Below are positions 21,130 through 29,564 of a stretch of DNA of 64,000 nt, in pieces. The stretch lies in contig DHEJ01000020.1 in the NCBI GenBank assembly GCA_002399815.1, forward strand, positions 44,261 through 108,260, in the 5' to 3' direction. Every line of letters begins with the position of its first letter. Position 1 is the stretch's first letter. The notes under the pieces were generated by a model. The model searched no databases, was not told the origin of the DNA, and saw only the letters and a program-made list of their open reading frames with translations. This DNA comes from Acholeplasmataceae bacterium UBA4853. GTDB taxonomy: Bacteria > Bacillota_I > Bacilli_A > Acholeplasmatales > Acholeplasmataceae. Made by a program: the position numbers and the translations under genes.

Positions 21130-22305
21130 TTAGTCAATTAATTTTAGACCTCGATATGAGGCAATTTGTTTAACATCTTTATCCCCACGTCCAGATAAGT
21201 TTATGACTATGATTTGATCTTTAGATAATGTTTTTGCTAGTTTCATAGCATATGCTACTGCATGGGCTGATTCGATTGCTGGTATAATACCTTCCATTTT
21301 AGATAAATACTCAAATGCAGTAACAGCCTCTTCATCTGTTATAGATAAATAAGTTACTCTTTTAATATCATCTAGATATGCATGTTCAGGTCCAACTCCA
21401 GGGTAATCAAGTCCAGCAGAAATAGAATGTACCGGAGAGATACTACCATCAGATTCTAATAATACTTTAGTATACATACCGTGAATCGTACCATAAGTAC
21501 CTAAAGTCATGGTTGCGGCATGGGCTTTAGTCTCTAACCCCTTACCAGATGCTTCAACACCAATTAAGTTTACAGAAGGATCTTTAATAAAATCATAGAA
21601 TGCACCAATAGCATTAGAACCACCACCTACACAAGCAATCACATAATCAGGTAGTTTATGTTCTAGTGCAAACATCTGTGATTTAATCTCTTTTCCAATG
21701 ACACTTTGGAAGTGTCTAACCATTAAAGGATAAGGATGTGGACCAACTGCAGAACCAATTAAGTAGAAGGTATGTTCTAGTTCATTACTCCAAGCGATTA
21801 AAGCACTGTCAACAGCCTCTTTTAGGGTCTTTAGCCCAAACTCTACAGGAATCACCTTGGCACCTAAAAGTTCCATTTTATAGACATTTAATGCTTGTTT
21901 TTCCATATCTAATCTACCCATATGGATTTCACATTCTAAACCAAATAATGCTGCAGCAGTTGCAGTAGCAACCCCGTGTTGTCCAGCACCGGTTTCTGCA
22001 ATTAATTTTTTCTTTCCCATCTTTAAAGCGAGTAATGCTTGACCTAAAACATTATTAATCTTATGAGACCCTGTATGATTTAAGTCTTCTCGTTTTAGAT
22101 ATATTTTTGCCCCATCTAAATCATTTGTCATACGCTTTGCATAATATAAGGTTGATGGACGATTGGCATAAGTGTTTAAATAAAATGATAATTCATTTAA
22201 AAACTCCGGATCATCTTTATAGTGATCATACGCTTCTTCAACCTCCTTAACAGCTTTTAAGATATGGGGTGGTAAATATTGACCACCAAATTTTCCGAAT
22301 TCCAT
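21130..22305 (-). CDS. trpB: Tryptophan synthase beta chain TrpB
   Basis: TrpB joins indole and serine to make tryptophan using PLP. The 391-residue protein has the PLP lysine in [14 protein letters not shown], the catalytic glutamate in [11 protein letters not shown], the phosphate loop [11 protein letters not shown], and [10 protein letters not shown] near the end. This is the ordinary TrpB1 type, which normally works with TrpA, yet no trpA or other trp gene is nearby. The likely role is salvage of indole, or a moonlighting serine deaminase. It is preceded by a T-box leader, so it is expected to rise when charged tRNA-Trp is scarce. The ribosome site is AGAGGAAA. Confidence 0.95.
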   Translation of the reverse strand: MEFGKFGGQYLPPHILKAVKEVEEAYDHYKDDPEFLNELSFYLNTYANRPSTLYYAKRMTNDLDGAKIYLKREDLNHTGSHKINNVLGQALLALKMGKKKLIAETGAGQHGVATATAAALFGLECEIHMGRLDMEKQALNVYKMELLGAKVIPVEFGLKTLKEAVDSALIAWSNELEHTFYLIGSAVGPHPYPLMVRHFQSVIGKEIKSQMFALEHKLPDYVIACVGGGSNAIGAFYDFIKDPSVNLIGVEASGKGLETKAHAATMTLGTYGTIHGMYTKVLLESDGSISPVHSISAGLDYPGVGPEHAYLDDIKRVTYLSITDEEAVTAFEYLSKMEGIIPAIESAHAVAYAMKLAKTLSKDQIIVINLSGRGDKDVKQIASYRGLKLID

Positions 22306-22348
22306 GTTTGTTTCCTCTTTTCATTTTTTATATTTTAATTAAGTAGAT

Positions 22349-22648
22349 AAAAAAATCCCTTACACGTCAAAAGACATGTAAGGGACGATTTAATTTATCG
22401 TGGTGCCACCCAAAGTTTAAGAAACCTTAGTGAATTTAAGTTTCTCCTTCATTTTTAGAAATACGCAGTCATTTAAGACTTTAATATTCTTGCTTGTTAA
22501 CGTAAGCAAAGCGTCTATGGCTACTTATATTTTTCACCAAGCTTCTCTTCAAGGCCATTCGCATGATACCGTTATACTTACTTTTCACCGTTTGTAAGTT
22601 CTCTAATGATAACTTTAATCATGTTACTATTCTTGAGTCTTCGAATTT
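22349..22648 (-). ncRNA. T-box riboswitch leader, probably tRNA-Trp responsive
   Basis: On the minus strand the invariant T-box sequence GGGTGGCACCACG is at 22399-22411. It is followed by a terminator whose 13-bp stem spans 22356-22385 and ends in seven T (22349-22355). Upstream, AGAGAACTTAC with loop motif CGGTGAAAA resembles stem I, followed by GAATGGCCTTGAA, in which UGG (22555-22557) is the best specifier codon candidate. A -10 TATAAT at 22655-22660 would start the transcript near 22648. Uncharged tRNA-Trp would favour the antiterminator and let trpB be transcribed. Confidence 0.88.
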
Positions 22649-22702
22649 ATATCTATTATACATAAAATAAATGATTTGTCTTAAAAAATAATAAATAAAA
22701 AA

Positions 22703-22981
22703 TTATTTACTAGATAATATCTTTTTATAACCACCAGTACCATATCTAACACAGGTAGATACTCTACTTAAAGTTGTTGAACTAATATGAGTTTCTTCAA
22801 TGATTTTTTCATAGGTCTTCCCTTGAAGAAGTAATTTAGCTGCTAAAACTCTTTGAGCCATAGAATCAATTTCTTTGATTGTACATAAATCCTCAAAGAA
22901 GTTATAAGCATCTTCAAGTGTTTCAAGTTTTAGGATACTTTCAAATAATGCATCATTCATTTCACTTTTTAGTTTAGACAT
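22703..22981 (-). CDS. YerC/YecD family TrpR-related protein
   Basis: The 92-residue protein is a TrpR-superfamily helix-turn-helix: a helical N-terminus (LETLEDAYNFFEDLCTIKEI), AQRVLAAKLLLQGKTYEKI, and the recognition part ETHISSTTLSRVSTCVRYGT. Family members resemble the Trp repressor, but ligand and targets are mostly unknown. Here it sits between an amino-acid importer and the T-box/trpB unit, so a link to aromatic amino acids is tempting. It is the last gene of the transporter operon. Confidence 0.85.
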   Translation of the reverse strand: MSKLKSEMNDALFESILKLETLEDAYNFFEDLCTIKEIDSMAQRVLAAKLLLQGKTYEKIIEETHISSTTLSRVSTCVRYGTGGYKKILSSK

Positions 22982-22990
22982 TATGAAACC

Positions 22991-23704
22991 TCACTTTAAT
23001 AAGTTATCAAACAAATCCTCAAGATTACTTTCTTGATTGATGTCCTTACTAAAAATAATACTCGAATTTTTCATAAAAAGCAATCTAGAAGACACTTGTT
23101 TAGCAAATGATAAATCATGAGTGACAATGATGATTCCAATGTTATTATCTTTTAAGGTATTCATAATAGATACTAAGTTTTCAATAGATTTAATATCAAG
23201 CGCAGAAGTAGGTTCATCAAATAATAAGATCTTAGGGTTTGTAGCAAGTGCCCGTGCGATTGCAATACGTTGTTTTTCCCCACCGGATAAAGTATTTGGA
23301 TAAACAGTTTCTTTATCCTCTAAACCAACTAATTTTAATAATCTTTTAGTTTCAAAATTAAGATCAAATGTATTTTTCTTATAAACTACCTTAGGTGATA
23401 GTTCAATATTTTCTTTGACTGTTAAATGATCAAATAAGGCAAAATCTTGGAAGATAAAACCCATATTCTGATAGAGTTTTTTCTTTAGTGCTTTACTGGC
23501 ATCAGTTAGTGATTCTCCAAGGATAGAGATACTACCATTATCAATAGATTCAAGATTTGCTATTAACCTTAAAAGGGTACTTTTACCAGAACCAGAAGGA
23601 CCGATAATACTTAGAACCTCTTTAGTGTTTAAACTAAAACTAACGTCTTTTACAACTTCCTTTTGATTAAATGATTTAGATAAGTTATTTACTTCTAGTA
23701 ACAT
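22991..23704 (-). CDS. Amino-acid ABC transporter, ATP-binding protein
   Basis: The 237-residue ATPase has Walker A GPSGSGKSTLLRLI, the Q-loop FIFQDFALFDHLTV, the signature LSGGEKQRIAIARAL, Walker [13 protein letters not shown] and the switch histidine in IVTHDLSFAK. This layout is typical of the GlnQ/ArtP polar amino-acid importers. It overlaps the permease gene by one base at 23704. The substrate cannot be read from the ATPase; its neighbours make tryptophan or another aromatic amino acid a possibility. Confidence 0.9.
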   Translation of the reverse strand: MLLEVNNLSKSFNQKEVVKDVSFSLNTKEVLSIIGPSGSGKSTLLRLIANLESIDNGSISILGESLTDASKALKKKLYQNMGFIFQDFALFDHLTVKENIELSPKVVYKKNTFDLNFETKRLLKLVGLEDKETVYPNTLSGGEKQRIAIARALATNPKILLFDEPTSALDIKSIENLVSIMNTLKDNNIGIIIVTHDLSFAKQVSSRLLFMKNSSIIFSKDINQESNLEDLFDNLLK

Positions 23705-24360
23705 TAGCTCACCCCATATGCAACAAGTCTTCGTTTTTCAATGCGTTTAAATAGATATACAATGACATAAGTAAAACATAGGTAGATTACAGCAGCAACA
23801 AAGTATGCTTCAACTCTAAAGTCTTGACTTACAGTTTCCTTGGTATTTCTTAAGATATCTGAAATAGCAACCGCACTGACAAGTGCGGTATCCTTAATGA
23901 GTGTAATTAACTCGTTAGCAATACTTGGTAATGTTTTATGTAGTGTCTGAGGTATAACAATATGACGATACATTTGATATTTACTTAATGATAATGCTTT
24001 TGAGGCATCATATTGAGATTTAGGTATCGCATTCATCCCACCTCTAAATATCTCAATAAAGTAAGCAGTATAGTTAATGATAAAGGTAATGATTGCGCCA
24101 TAGAGCTCATCAATTAGAAAGAAACGACCAAATAGAATTGGTAATCCATAAACAACAAAAAAGATTTGAAGTAAGAGTGGTGTACCACGAATAACCCAGG
24201 TATATAGATCAATGATTGAACTAAAGAAAGGAATGTTTTGTTTTCTAAGAATAGATAATAGTAAACCCAGTGGTATTGAAATAAGGGTTAAGAAAAATAC
24301 TAGAAGGGTAGTTTTTGACCCTTCTAGTAAATAAAGTAAAACTTCAATAATATAATCCAT
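23704..24360 (-). CDS. Amino-acid ABC transporter, permease
   Basis: The 218-residue HisM-type permease has about five membrane segments. WVIRGTPLLLQIFFVVYGLP and AYFIEIFRGGMNAIPKSQYD (the EAA loop that contacts the ATPase) are typical of amino-acid permeases. A single permease gene suggests a homodimer. It shares a base with the genes on each side (TAATG-type overlaps), so the three are translationally coupled. Confidence 0.9.
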   Translation of the reverse strand: MDYIIEVLLYLLEGSKTTLLVFFLTLISIPLGLLLSILRKQNIPFFSSIIDLYTWVIRGTPLLLQIFFVVYGLPILFGRFFLIDELYGAIITFIINYTAYFIEIFRGGMNAIPKSQYDASKALSLSKYQMYRHIVIPQTLHKTLPSIANELITLIKDTALVSAVAISDILRNTKETVSQDFRVEAYFVAAVIYLCFTYVIVYLFKRIEKRRLVAYGVS

Positions 24361-25148
24361 TAGCCTCTAATAAATAGAGTGACTCCAAAATATTTAATGG
24401 AGATTTCATCTATTAAACCTTCCTCATAGAGTTCATCTAATGTTTGATCAATTAAATCTCTTAGTTTTTCATCTCCTAGTCTAAAGCCAATGCCGTAGGA
24501 TTCACTTCCGATAATATCTGTACTAATTGAATAACTATTGGAGGTATCTTTTAAAACCACATAACGTGCATAGATTTCATCAACAATAACTGCATCAACT
24601 AATCCAGCATTTAAAGCTAAGATAGCCTCAGATGATGTACCATATTTTTTGATTTCTTTAGCAGAGTTCATAATACTTTCATTTTTACTAATAGAGATAT
24701 CTGCAGAAGAACTGAGTTCAACACCGATGTTTTTATCGGTTAGATCACTAATGCCAGTAATCTCTGATGCACTTTTTGAAATAATGATTAAGTTATTATC
24801 AAAGTAAGGTCTAGAAAATGTCATTTCTAGTTTTCTTTCATCCGTGATAGTTAATCCATTCCATATCGCATCAATTCTTTTAGAACGTAATTCAACTACC
24901 TTTGAATCCCAATCGATATATCTAAATTCTAATTGAATATCTAAACGTTCAAATACAAGTTTAGCAATTTCAATATCAAAACCGGTTGGTTCACCATTTT
25001 CATTAAATCCCATTGGAGGAAAATCAGTGAATCCTAAAACAAATGTACCTTTTTCATTGATATATTCTAAATCGATTTTTGAATCCATACAGGCAATTAA
25101 AGTAAAGATGCTGCCTAAGAGTAAAACAAGTAAAAATAATTTTTTCAT
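24360..25148 (-). CDS. Amino-acid ABC transporter, substrate-binding lipoprotein
   Basis: The 262-residue protein starts with a signal peptide ending in a lipobox (FTLIAC), so it should be lipid-anchored after Lgt action. The SBP_bac_3 fold is clear: GTFVLGFTDFPPMGFNENGE, GFDIEIAKLVFERL, RIDAIWNGLTITDERK and SYGIGFRLGDEKL. The ATG at 25148, preceded by AAAGGTG, is preferred to an upstream GTG at 25157. It is the first gene of a four-gene operon (binding protein, permease, ATPase, YerC-like protein). Confidence 0.9.
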   Translation of the reverse strand: MKKLFLLVLLLGSIFTLIACMDSKIDLEYINEKGTFVLGFTDFPPMGFNENGEPTGFDIEIAKLVFERLDIQLEFRYIDWDSKVVELRSKRIDAIWNGLTITDERKLEMTFSRPYFDNNLIIISKSASEITGISDLTDKNIGVELSSSADISISKNESIMNSAKEIKKYGTSSEAILALNAGLVDAVIVDEIYARYVVLKDTSNSYSISTDIIGSESYGIGFRLGDEKLRDLIDQTLDELYEEGLIDEISIKYFGVTLFIRG

Positions 25149-25176
25149 ATGAACCACCTTTTATAATTTTCATTCT

Positions 25177-25205
25177 ATTATACTTTATTACAGTAGAGTA
25201 GTAAA
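25177..25205 (-). promoter_or_regulatory. Promoter of the amino-acid transporter operon
   Basis: On the minus strand TTTACT (25200-25205) and TATAAT (25177-25182) are separated by 17 bases. No T-box elements are seen here, unlike upstream of trpB. Confidence 0.6.
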
Positions 25206-25354
25206 GCATTAAATAAAGAAAATGTTTTGTTTTTTTACGCAAATTTACAAAAAGGTATTTAAAAATCATGTATGATATATCCATAAAATTATCAAATGCA
25301 TCAAAAATCTAATAGACACAATAAATAAATGTATATATTGTAGAAGGAAACTTT

Positions 25355-26602
25355 ATGAATAATTGGAAAAAATACTTATCTTTATTTATGATTTCTCAAA
25401 CTGTATCATTACTTGGTTCAATGCTTGTAATGTATACCATTATGTGGCATATCACCTTGTCTACCCAATCAGGTATTATGATGACAATCATGGTGTTATG
25501 TTCATTTGTTCCATCAATTTTAATCTCACCTTTTGCCGGTGTATGGGCAGATAAGTTAAATCGAAAGTTTTTAATGATTGCTGCAGATTTATCGATTGCT
25601 TTTGTAACACTTCTTATTGCTGTGTTATTTATTTTTGGAATTAGAGATATTTGGATTATATTTATTATTTCTATTGTAAGAGCATTTGGACAAGCGGTGC
25701 ATCAGCCTGCTGTTGCTGCAAGCTATCCAATGATTGTACCTAAGGATAAACTTGTCAAGGTTCAAGGGATTGCTCAGGGGATACAATCCACATCAATGAT
25801 TATCTTACCGTTATTAGCAGGATTGTTATTAACACTTATGCCGATTGAATATATATTCTTAATTGATGTTATAACAGCAGTGATTGCAGTTGTTATTTTG
25901 GTTGCTTGGGTAAAAATTCCTAAACATATGCATGAAGACTCTAATGAGAAGATTAACTATCTAGCAGATATAAAAAGTGGTTTAAAGTATGCAAGAACAC
26001 ATCCGTTAATTTTTAGTATTTTATTATTTAGTTTTCTATTTATGATTATGGTTGCAGCACCATCGTTTTTAACCTATCTACAAGTAGCTAGAGTATTTGG
26101 TCCTGAAAGCTGGCGATTATCCTTACTGGAAGCAATCTTTGGTGTTGGGATGTTAACAGGATCAATTGTTGTTACATTTTGGGGTGGATTTAAAAACAGG
26201 TTAGTTACTTTCTTTTTAGCATATATTGTCATTGGTCTAGGTACTATGGGTCTTGGATTACCATTTGACTTTTACTTTTATATTGGATTATGGGGTGTTG
26301 TAGGTTTATTTATTTCATTAAGTAATCCAATTTTAGTTGGTATGATTCAAGAAAAAGTGGATCCTGAATATATTGGTAGAGTGTTTTCTTTATTTGGATT
26401 AATAAGTACAATCAGTTTACCGCTTGGTATGTTATTCTTCGGTCCGATTTCTGATTTTGTTGATATTTCCTTAATTATTCTATTAAGTGGTGTGTGTATG
26501 GTAATTATTGCATTAATTCCATTATTTAATAAAGAATTGTTAAAAGAGGGATATCAAAAAGTAGTTTCAGCAGAAGAAAGTATAGAAGCGGTCGCAGAAT
26601 AA
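25355..26602 (+). CDS. MFS transporter, macrolide-efflux (Mef)-like
   Basis: The 415-residue protein has about twelve membrane segments and the MFS loop motif GVWADKLNRKFLMI between segments 2 and 3. The opening (LSLFMISQTVSLLGSMLV, MWHITLSTQSGIMM) and the FVPSILISPFAG stretch match the MFS_3 group, which includes Mef-type drug exporters. The substrate is unknown; drug export is only the family tendency. It is transcribed divergently from the amino-acid transporter, with ribosome site GAAGGAAA. Confidence 0.85.
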   Translation: MNNWKKYLSLFMISQTVSLLGSMLVMYTIMWHITLSTQSGIMMTIMVLCSFVPSILISPFAGVWADKLNRKFLMIAADLSIAFVTLLIAVLFIFGIRDIWIIFIISIVRAFGQAVHQPAVAASYPMIVPKDKLVKVQGIAQGIQSTSMIILPLLAGLLLTLMPIEYIFLIDVITAVIAVVILVAWVKIPKHMHEDSNEKINYLADIKSGLKYARTHPLIFSILLFSFLFMIMVAAPSFLTYLQVARVFGPESWRLSLLEAIFGVGMLTGSIVVTFWGGFKNRLVTFFLAYIVIGLGTMGLGLPFDFYFYIGLWGVVGLFISLSNPILVGMIQEKVDPEYIGRVFSLFGLISTISLPLGMLFFGPISDFVDISLIILLSGVCMVIIALIPLFNKELLKEGYQKVVSAEESIEAVAE

Positions 26603-26629
26603 TTATTAAAATATCTATGTAAGATAATG

Positions 26630-26695
26630 AAAGTTATGAATCATTTGGCGTGCTACTTGTAGTGCAACCAAAAGATGCATAACTTTTCTTGTTTT
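26630..26695 (+). terminator. Long imperfect hairpin after the MFS gene
   Basis: AAAGTTATG (26630-26638) pairs with CATAACTTT (26678-26686). Inner pairing (TTTGG with CCAAA) extends the stem, and TTCTTGTTTTT follows. It is probably a terminator. Confidence 0.6.
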
Positions 26696-26735
26696 TAATT
26701 GTTAAACTGTGTAAACTTATAGCGAGGTGAAACAC

Positions 26736-27788
26736 ATGTTTAAAGATAAATTAAAGGATTTAAGGAAACAAAACAATTTAACTCAGGATGAATTATCAAC
26801 AAAATTAGGTATCTCTAGACAATCTATTTCTAAGTGGGAAAATGGATTATCTTATCCAACCCAGTTTATGTTGAATAGAATTTGTGAAGTATTTAATGTA
26901 ACATTTGAAGATTTATTAAATAGTGATGAGGTTTTACTGATTTCACTTGATAACAATTCCAGTGTAAAAAAGGTAAAAAGAAATATTCTTTTAACATCAA
27001 GTTTAGTATTAATTGTTCTAGTGGGACTAATTATTGCCGTCTGGGTTTTTAATGACAGAATCAATAAAATAGAAACACCACTTGATGATGTGGAAGAAAC
27101 TGATGTATTATTAGGATTTATTGTTCTTGATCAAGTTGGTATGGATTTATATGATGAAACAGATGAGGATAGTCTAAATAATTTATTAAAATCCGGATTA
27201 TATCCATTATCTTATACAGATGTAAGCCAAAGGGATCATGTTTCATATAGTAATAAACTATTTGGATATAAGATTTCTATTATTGATGACTCGGTTGAAG
27301 AAAATGCCACGATATACATTAAAAAGAATAGTGGATATCATTTATATAGTGTTTATAAAATACTATATGATGTTGTTGATAAAAAAACATACTTAGTTCA
27401 AACAACTGGGATATTAGGATCAAGCTTAGGAAGCTTTACACTTAAATTTGAGCACCCTAAAAACTCAGTTATTCAAAATGATGTTACATATAATATAACT
27501 TTTAAGTCAACAGATACGATTGAAAAGATTGAATTATATACCTATAACGAATCTAATGACTATATTAGTCATCAAGAAGTATTTACTGGTGAAACTGTAA
27601 ATATAGATCCAGAGACCTTATACTTTGTTATTAGAGAAACTAATAAAACAGTAGATGATCAAATGTATTTAACAAAAACTGTCGTTAATTATAGTGACAT
27701 TCATGGTCAATATTACTTTCAAGCAAAAATGTATGAGGATAATGATTTTGCTAGTGTAGAAACTATAATAATTAAAACGTTATTCTAA
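26736..27788 (+). CDS. Membrane-anchored HTH (XRE) protein with an outside C-terminal domain
   Basis: The 350-residue protein begins with a Cro/XRE helix-turn-helix (LTQDELSTKLGISRQSISKW, residues about 17-36) of the type found in small regulators. A single membrane segment follows near residues 88-110 (LVLIVLVGLIIAVWVF). The remaining 240 residues, predicted outside the cell, alternate beta-strand-like segments (SYTDVSQRDHVSYSNKL, ISIIDDSVEENATIYI). I do not recognise the outside domain. The layout suggests a one-component sensor that binds DNA while held at the membrane. GAGGTGA, 5 bases before the ATG at 26736, decides the start. Confidence 0.75.
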   Translation: MFKDKLKDLRKQNNLTQDELSTKLGISRQSISKWENGLSYPTQFMLNRICEVFNVTFEDLLNSDEVLLISLDNNSSVKKVKRNILLTSSLVLIVLVGLIIAVWVFNDRINKIETPLDDVEETDVLLGFIVLDQVGMDLYDETDEDSLNNLLKSGLYPLSYTDVSQRDHVSYSNKLFGYKISIIDDSVEENATIYIKKNSGYHLYSVYKILYDVVDKKTYLVQTTGILGSSLGSFTLKFEHPKNSVIQNDVTYNITFKSTDTIEKIELYTYNESNDYISHQEVFTGETVNIDPETLYFVIRETNKTVDDQMYLTKTVVNYSDIHGQYYFQAKMYEDNDFASVETIIIKTLF

Positions 27789-27799
27789 TTTAAGTGAAG

Positions 27800-27831
27800 A
27801 AGTGGTTATTTGATGAATAATCACTTTTTTA
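27800..27831 (+). terminator. Terminator after the XRE-type gene
   Basis: An 11-bp stem, AAGTGGTTATT with AATAATCACTT (one G-T pair in RNA), with loop TGATG, is followed by a T-run. Confidence 0.75.
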
Positions 27832-27854
27832 TTTGAAAAATAAGAATGAACATG

Positions 27855-27917
27855 TTGACTTTGGGGTCAAGTTGGTATAGTATATAGATACATATCAATA
27901 TAGATATCCATCTATAT
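27855..27917 (+). promoter_or_regulatory. Promoter and candidate ArsR operator
   Basis: TTGACT (27855-27860) and TAGTAT (27878-27883, 17-base spacer) form a promoter. Downstream, the arms ATATAGAT (27882-27889) and ATCTATAT (27910-27917) form an inverted repeat over the transcription start. This is the usual place for an ArsR/SmtB repressor to bind its own operon. Confidence 0.55.
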
Positions 27918-27927
27918 AGGAGGCAAT

Positions 27928-28218
27928 ATGAATATTCAAATAGCGCAGATGTTTAAAACGCTAGGGGATCCTAAGAGAATAGAAATATTAAATAGACTTG
28001 CTGGTGGTGAAACATGCGGATGTACGTTAATTGATAATCTAGATATTACACAACCGACATTATCACACCATTTAAAAGTCTTATCAAATACCGGATTAAC
28101 AAGAACAAATAAAGTTGGAAATAGAATCCACCAGAAAATTAATTTTGAGGCTATTGACACATTAATTGAATATCTAAACCAATTAAAATCAAGTCAAACA
28201 GGTCAAAAAAATGATTGA
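27928..28218 (+). CDS. ArsR/SmtB family transcriptional repressor
   Basis: The 96-residue winged helix protein has TLGDPKRIEILNRLAGGE, a CxC pair (Cys30-Gly-Cys32) at the place where ArsR proteins bind arsenite or other thiophilic metals, and the recognition helix DITQPTLSHHLKVLSNTGL. It should repress its own operon until a metal or metalloid binds. The third cysteine of classic ArsR (CxCxxC) is missing, so the ligand is uncertain. The ribosome site is TAGGAGG. It overlaps the permease gene by 8 bases. Confidence 0.88.
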   Translation: MNIQIAQMFKTLGDPKRIEILNRLAGGETCGCTLIDNLDITQPTLSHHLKVLSNTGLTRTNKVGNRIHQKINFEAIDTLIEYLNQLKSSQTGQKND

Positions 28219-29236
28219 AGCTATCTTTTCATGGTTAAATGATCAATTGTTAAAAATGAAGTGGTTAGAAGATCTTGTAGGTTGGTTTTTTAAAGATATT
28301 TTTAACATAGACAGTAGTTCACTGCTTTATAAAAGTATAACGTTTTTTGTTTATGATGTTATAAAGATATTCATTTTACTTTCGGTACTAATTTTTATAG
28401 CATCCTATATTCAATCTTATTTTACACCAGAAAAAACTAGAGCTATATTGGGTAGATTTAAAGGTATATGGGCAAATATTTTAGGGGCACTTTTAGGAAC
28501 GTTAACACCTTTTTGTTCATGTTCATCCATTCCAATATTTATTGGATTTACTAAAGCGGGATTACCACTTGGTGTAACCTTTTCCTTTTTGATTTCTTCC
28601 CCGTTAGTAGACCTTGCATCCATATTACTACTGGCAACACTCTTTGGTTGGGAGGTTGCACTAATTTATGTTGTTTCAGGACTTTTAATTGCGGTCATTG
28701 GTGGAACACTGATAAGTTTATTTAAGATGGAATCATATATTGAACCATTTATTTTAGAAGGCGGTATCAAAAAGCCTAATGAAGATAGTGAATTAGCTGA
28801 AACAAAACTTACATTTAAACACCGACTTCGTTATGCTTTTGATGAAGTCAAACAAATCATTAAAAAGGTTTGGTTATTTGTCATTATTGGTGTAGGTATT
28901 GGAGCAATCATCCATGGATATATTCCCCAAAGTTTTATCGAAAGTATTTTAGGCAGTCAAAATCCATTCTCAGTTGTAATAGCAACCTTAATGGGTGCAC
29001 CGATGTATGCAGATATCTTTGGTACATTACCAATTGCTGAAGCACTTATATTAAAAGGGGTTGGTATTGGGACAGTTTTAGCATTTATGATGTCGGTGAC
29101 TGCATTATCTTTACCATCATTAATTATGCTTAAAAAAGTTGTTAAACCAAAACTATTAATGATGTTTATTGGCGTTGTTTTAGGTGGAATTTTAATTATG
29201 GGTTATGTTTTTAATGCCATTGAATACTTAATATAA
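28211..29236 (+). CDS. ArsP-like permease (UPF0718/DUF318 family)
   Basis: The 341-residue membrane protein has about eight membrane segments and the hallmark TPFCSCSSIPIFIGFTKAGL, with paired cysteines in a membrane loop. A second family motif, LMGAPMYADIFGTLPIAEAL, lies in the C-terminal half. Characterised members export trivalent organoarsenicals; others are unassigned. With an ArsR-type repressor before it and a CxxC redoxin after it, a metalloid-resistance role is likely but not proven. Confidence 0.85.
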   Translation: MIEAIFSWLNDQLLKMKWLEDLVGWFFKDIFNIDSSSLLYKSITFFVYDVIKIFILLSVLIFIASYIQSYFTPEKTRAILGRFKGIWANILGALLGTLTPFCSCSSIPIFIGFTKAGLPLGVTFSFLISSPLVDLASILLLATLFGWEVALIYVVSGLLIAVIGGTLISLFKMESYIEPFILEGGIKKPNEDSELAETKLTFKHRLRYAFDEVKQIIKKVWLFVIIGVGIGAIIHGYIPQSFIESILGSQNPFSVVIATLMGAPMYADIFGTLPIAEALILKGVGIGTVLAFMMSVTALSLPSLIMLKKVVKPKLLMMFIGVVLGGILIMGYVFNAIEYLI

Positions 29237-29251
29237 AAAGGAGATATAAAA

Positions 29252-29488
29252 ATGACAATTAAAGTGTTAGGTTCAGGATGTGCAAACTGTAAGAAATTAT
29301 TAGAAAATGTAGAAAAGAGTGTTGATGCGTTAAACATTCAAGCAGAGGTTTTATATTTGACAAGTTATAAAGATATTATGGAATCAGGATTACTTAAGAC
29401 ACCCGGATTAATCATTGATGAAAAAATTGTTTCTAGTGGTAAGGTGTTAAGTGTAGAAGAAATTCAAAAAATATTAATTAACCACTAA
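29252..29488 (+). CDS. Small thioredoxin-fold redox protein
   Basis: The 78-residue protein has the active-site pair GSGCANCKKLLENVEK near the start and the cis-proline region LLKTPGLIIDEKIVSSGKV. This is the glutaredoxin-like thioredoxin_3 type that often travels with DUF318 permeases. It may pass electrons to the permease cysteines or reduce a substrate; the exact role is unknown. It is the third gene of the ArsR operon, 15 bases after the permease, with ribosome site AAAAGGAG. Confidence 0.85.
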   Translation: MTIKVLGSGCANCKKLLENVEKSVDALNIQAEVLYLTSYKDIMESGLLKTPGLIIDEKIVSSGKVLSVEEIQKILINH

Positions 29489-29564
29489 GAATATTTATGA
29501 AATATCAGAAAATATTTTTTAATCGTGTTAAGATATATTTAAGCAGTAAATAGGTGGGTATTTT

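Noticed and set aside
27882..27917. Palindromic sequence as a terminator
   Set aside because: It lies between the promoter and the ArsR start with no T-run; an operator fits better.
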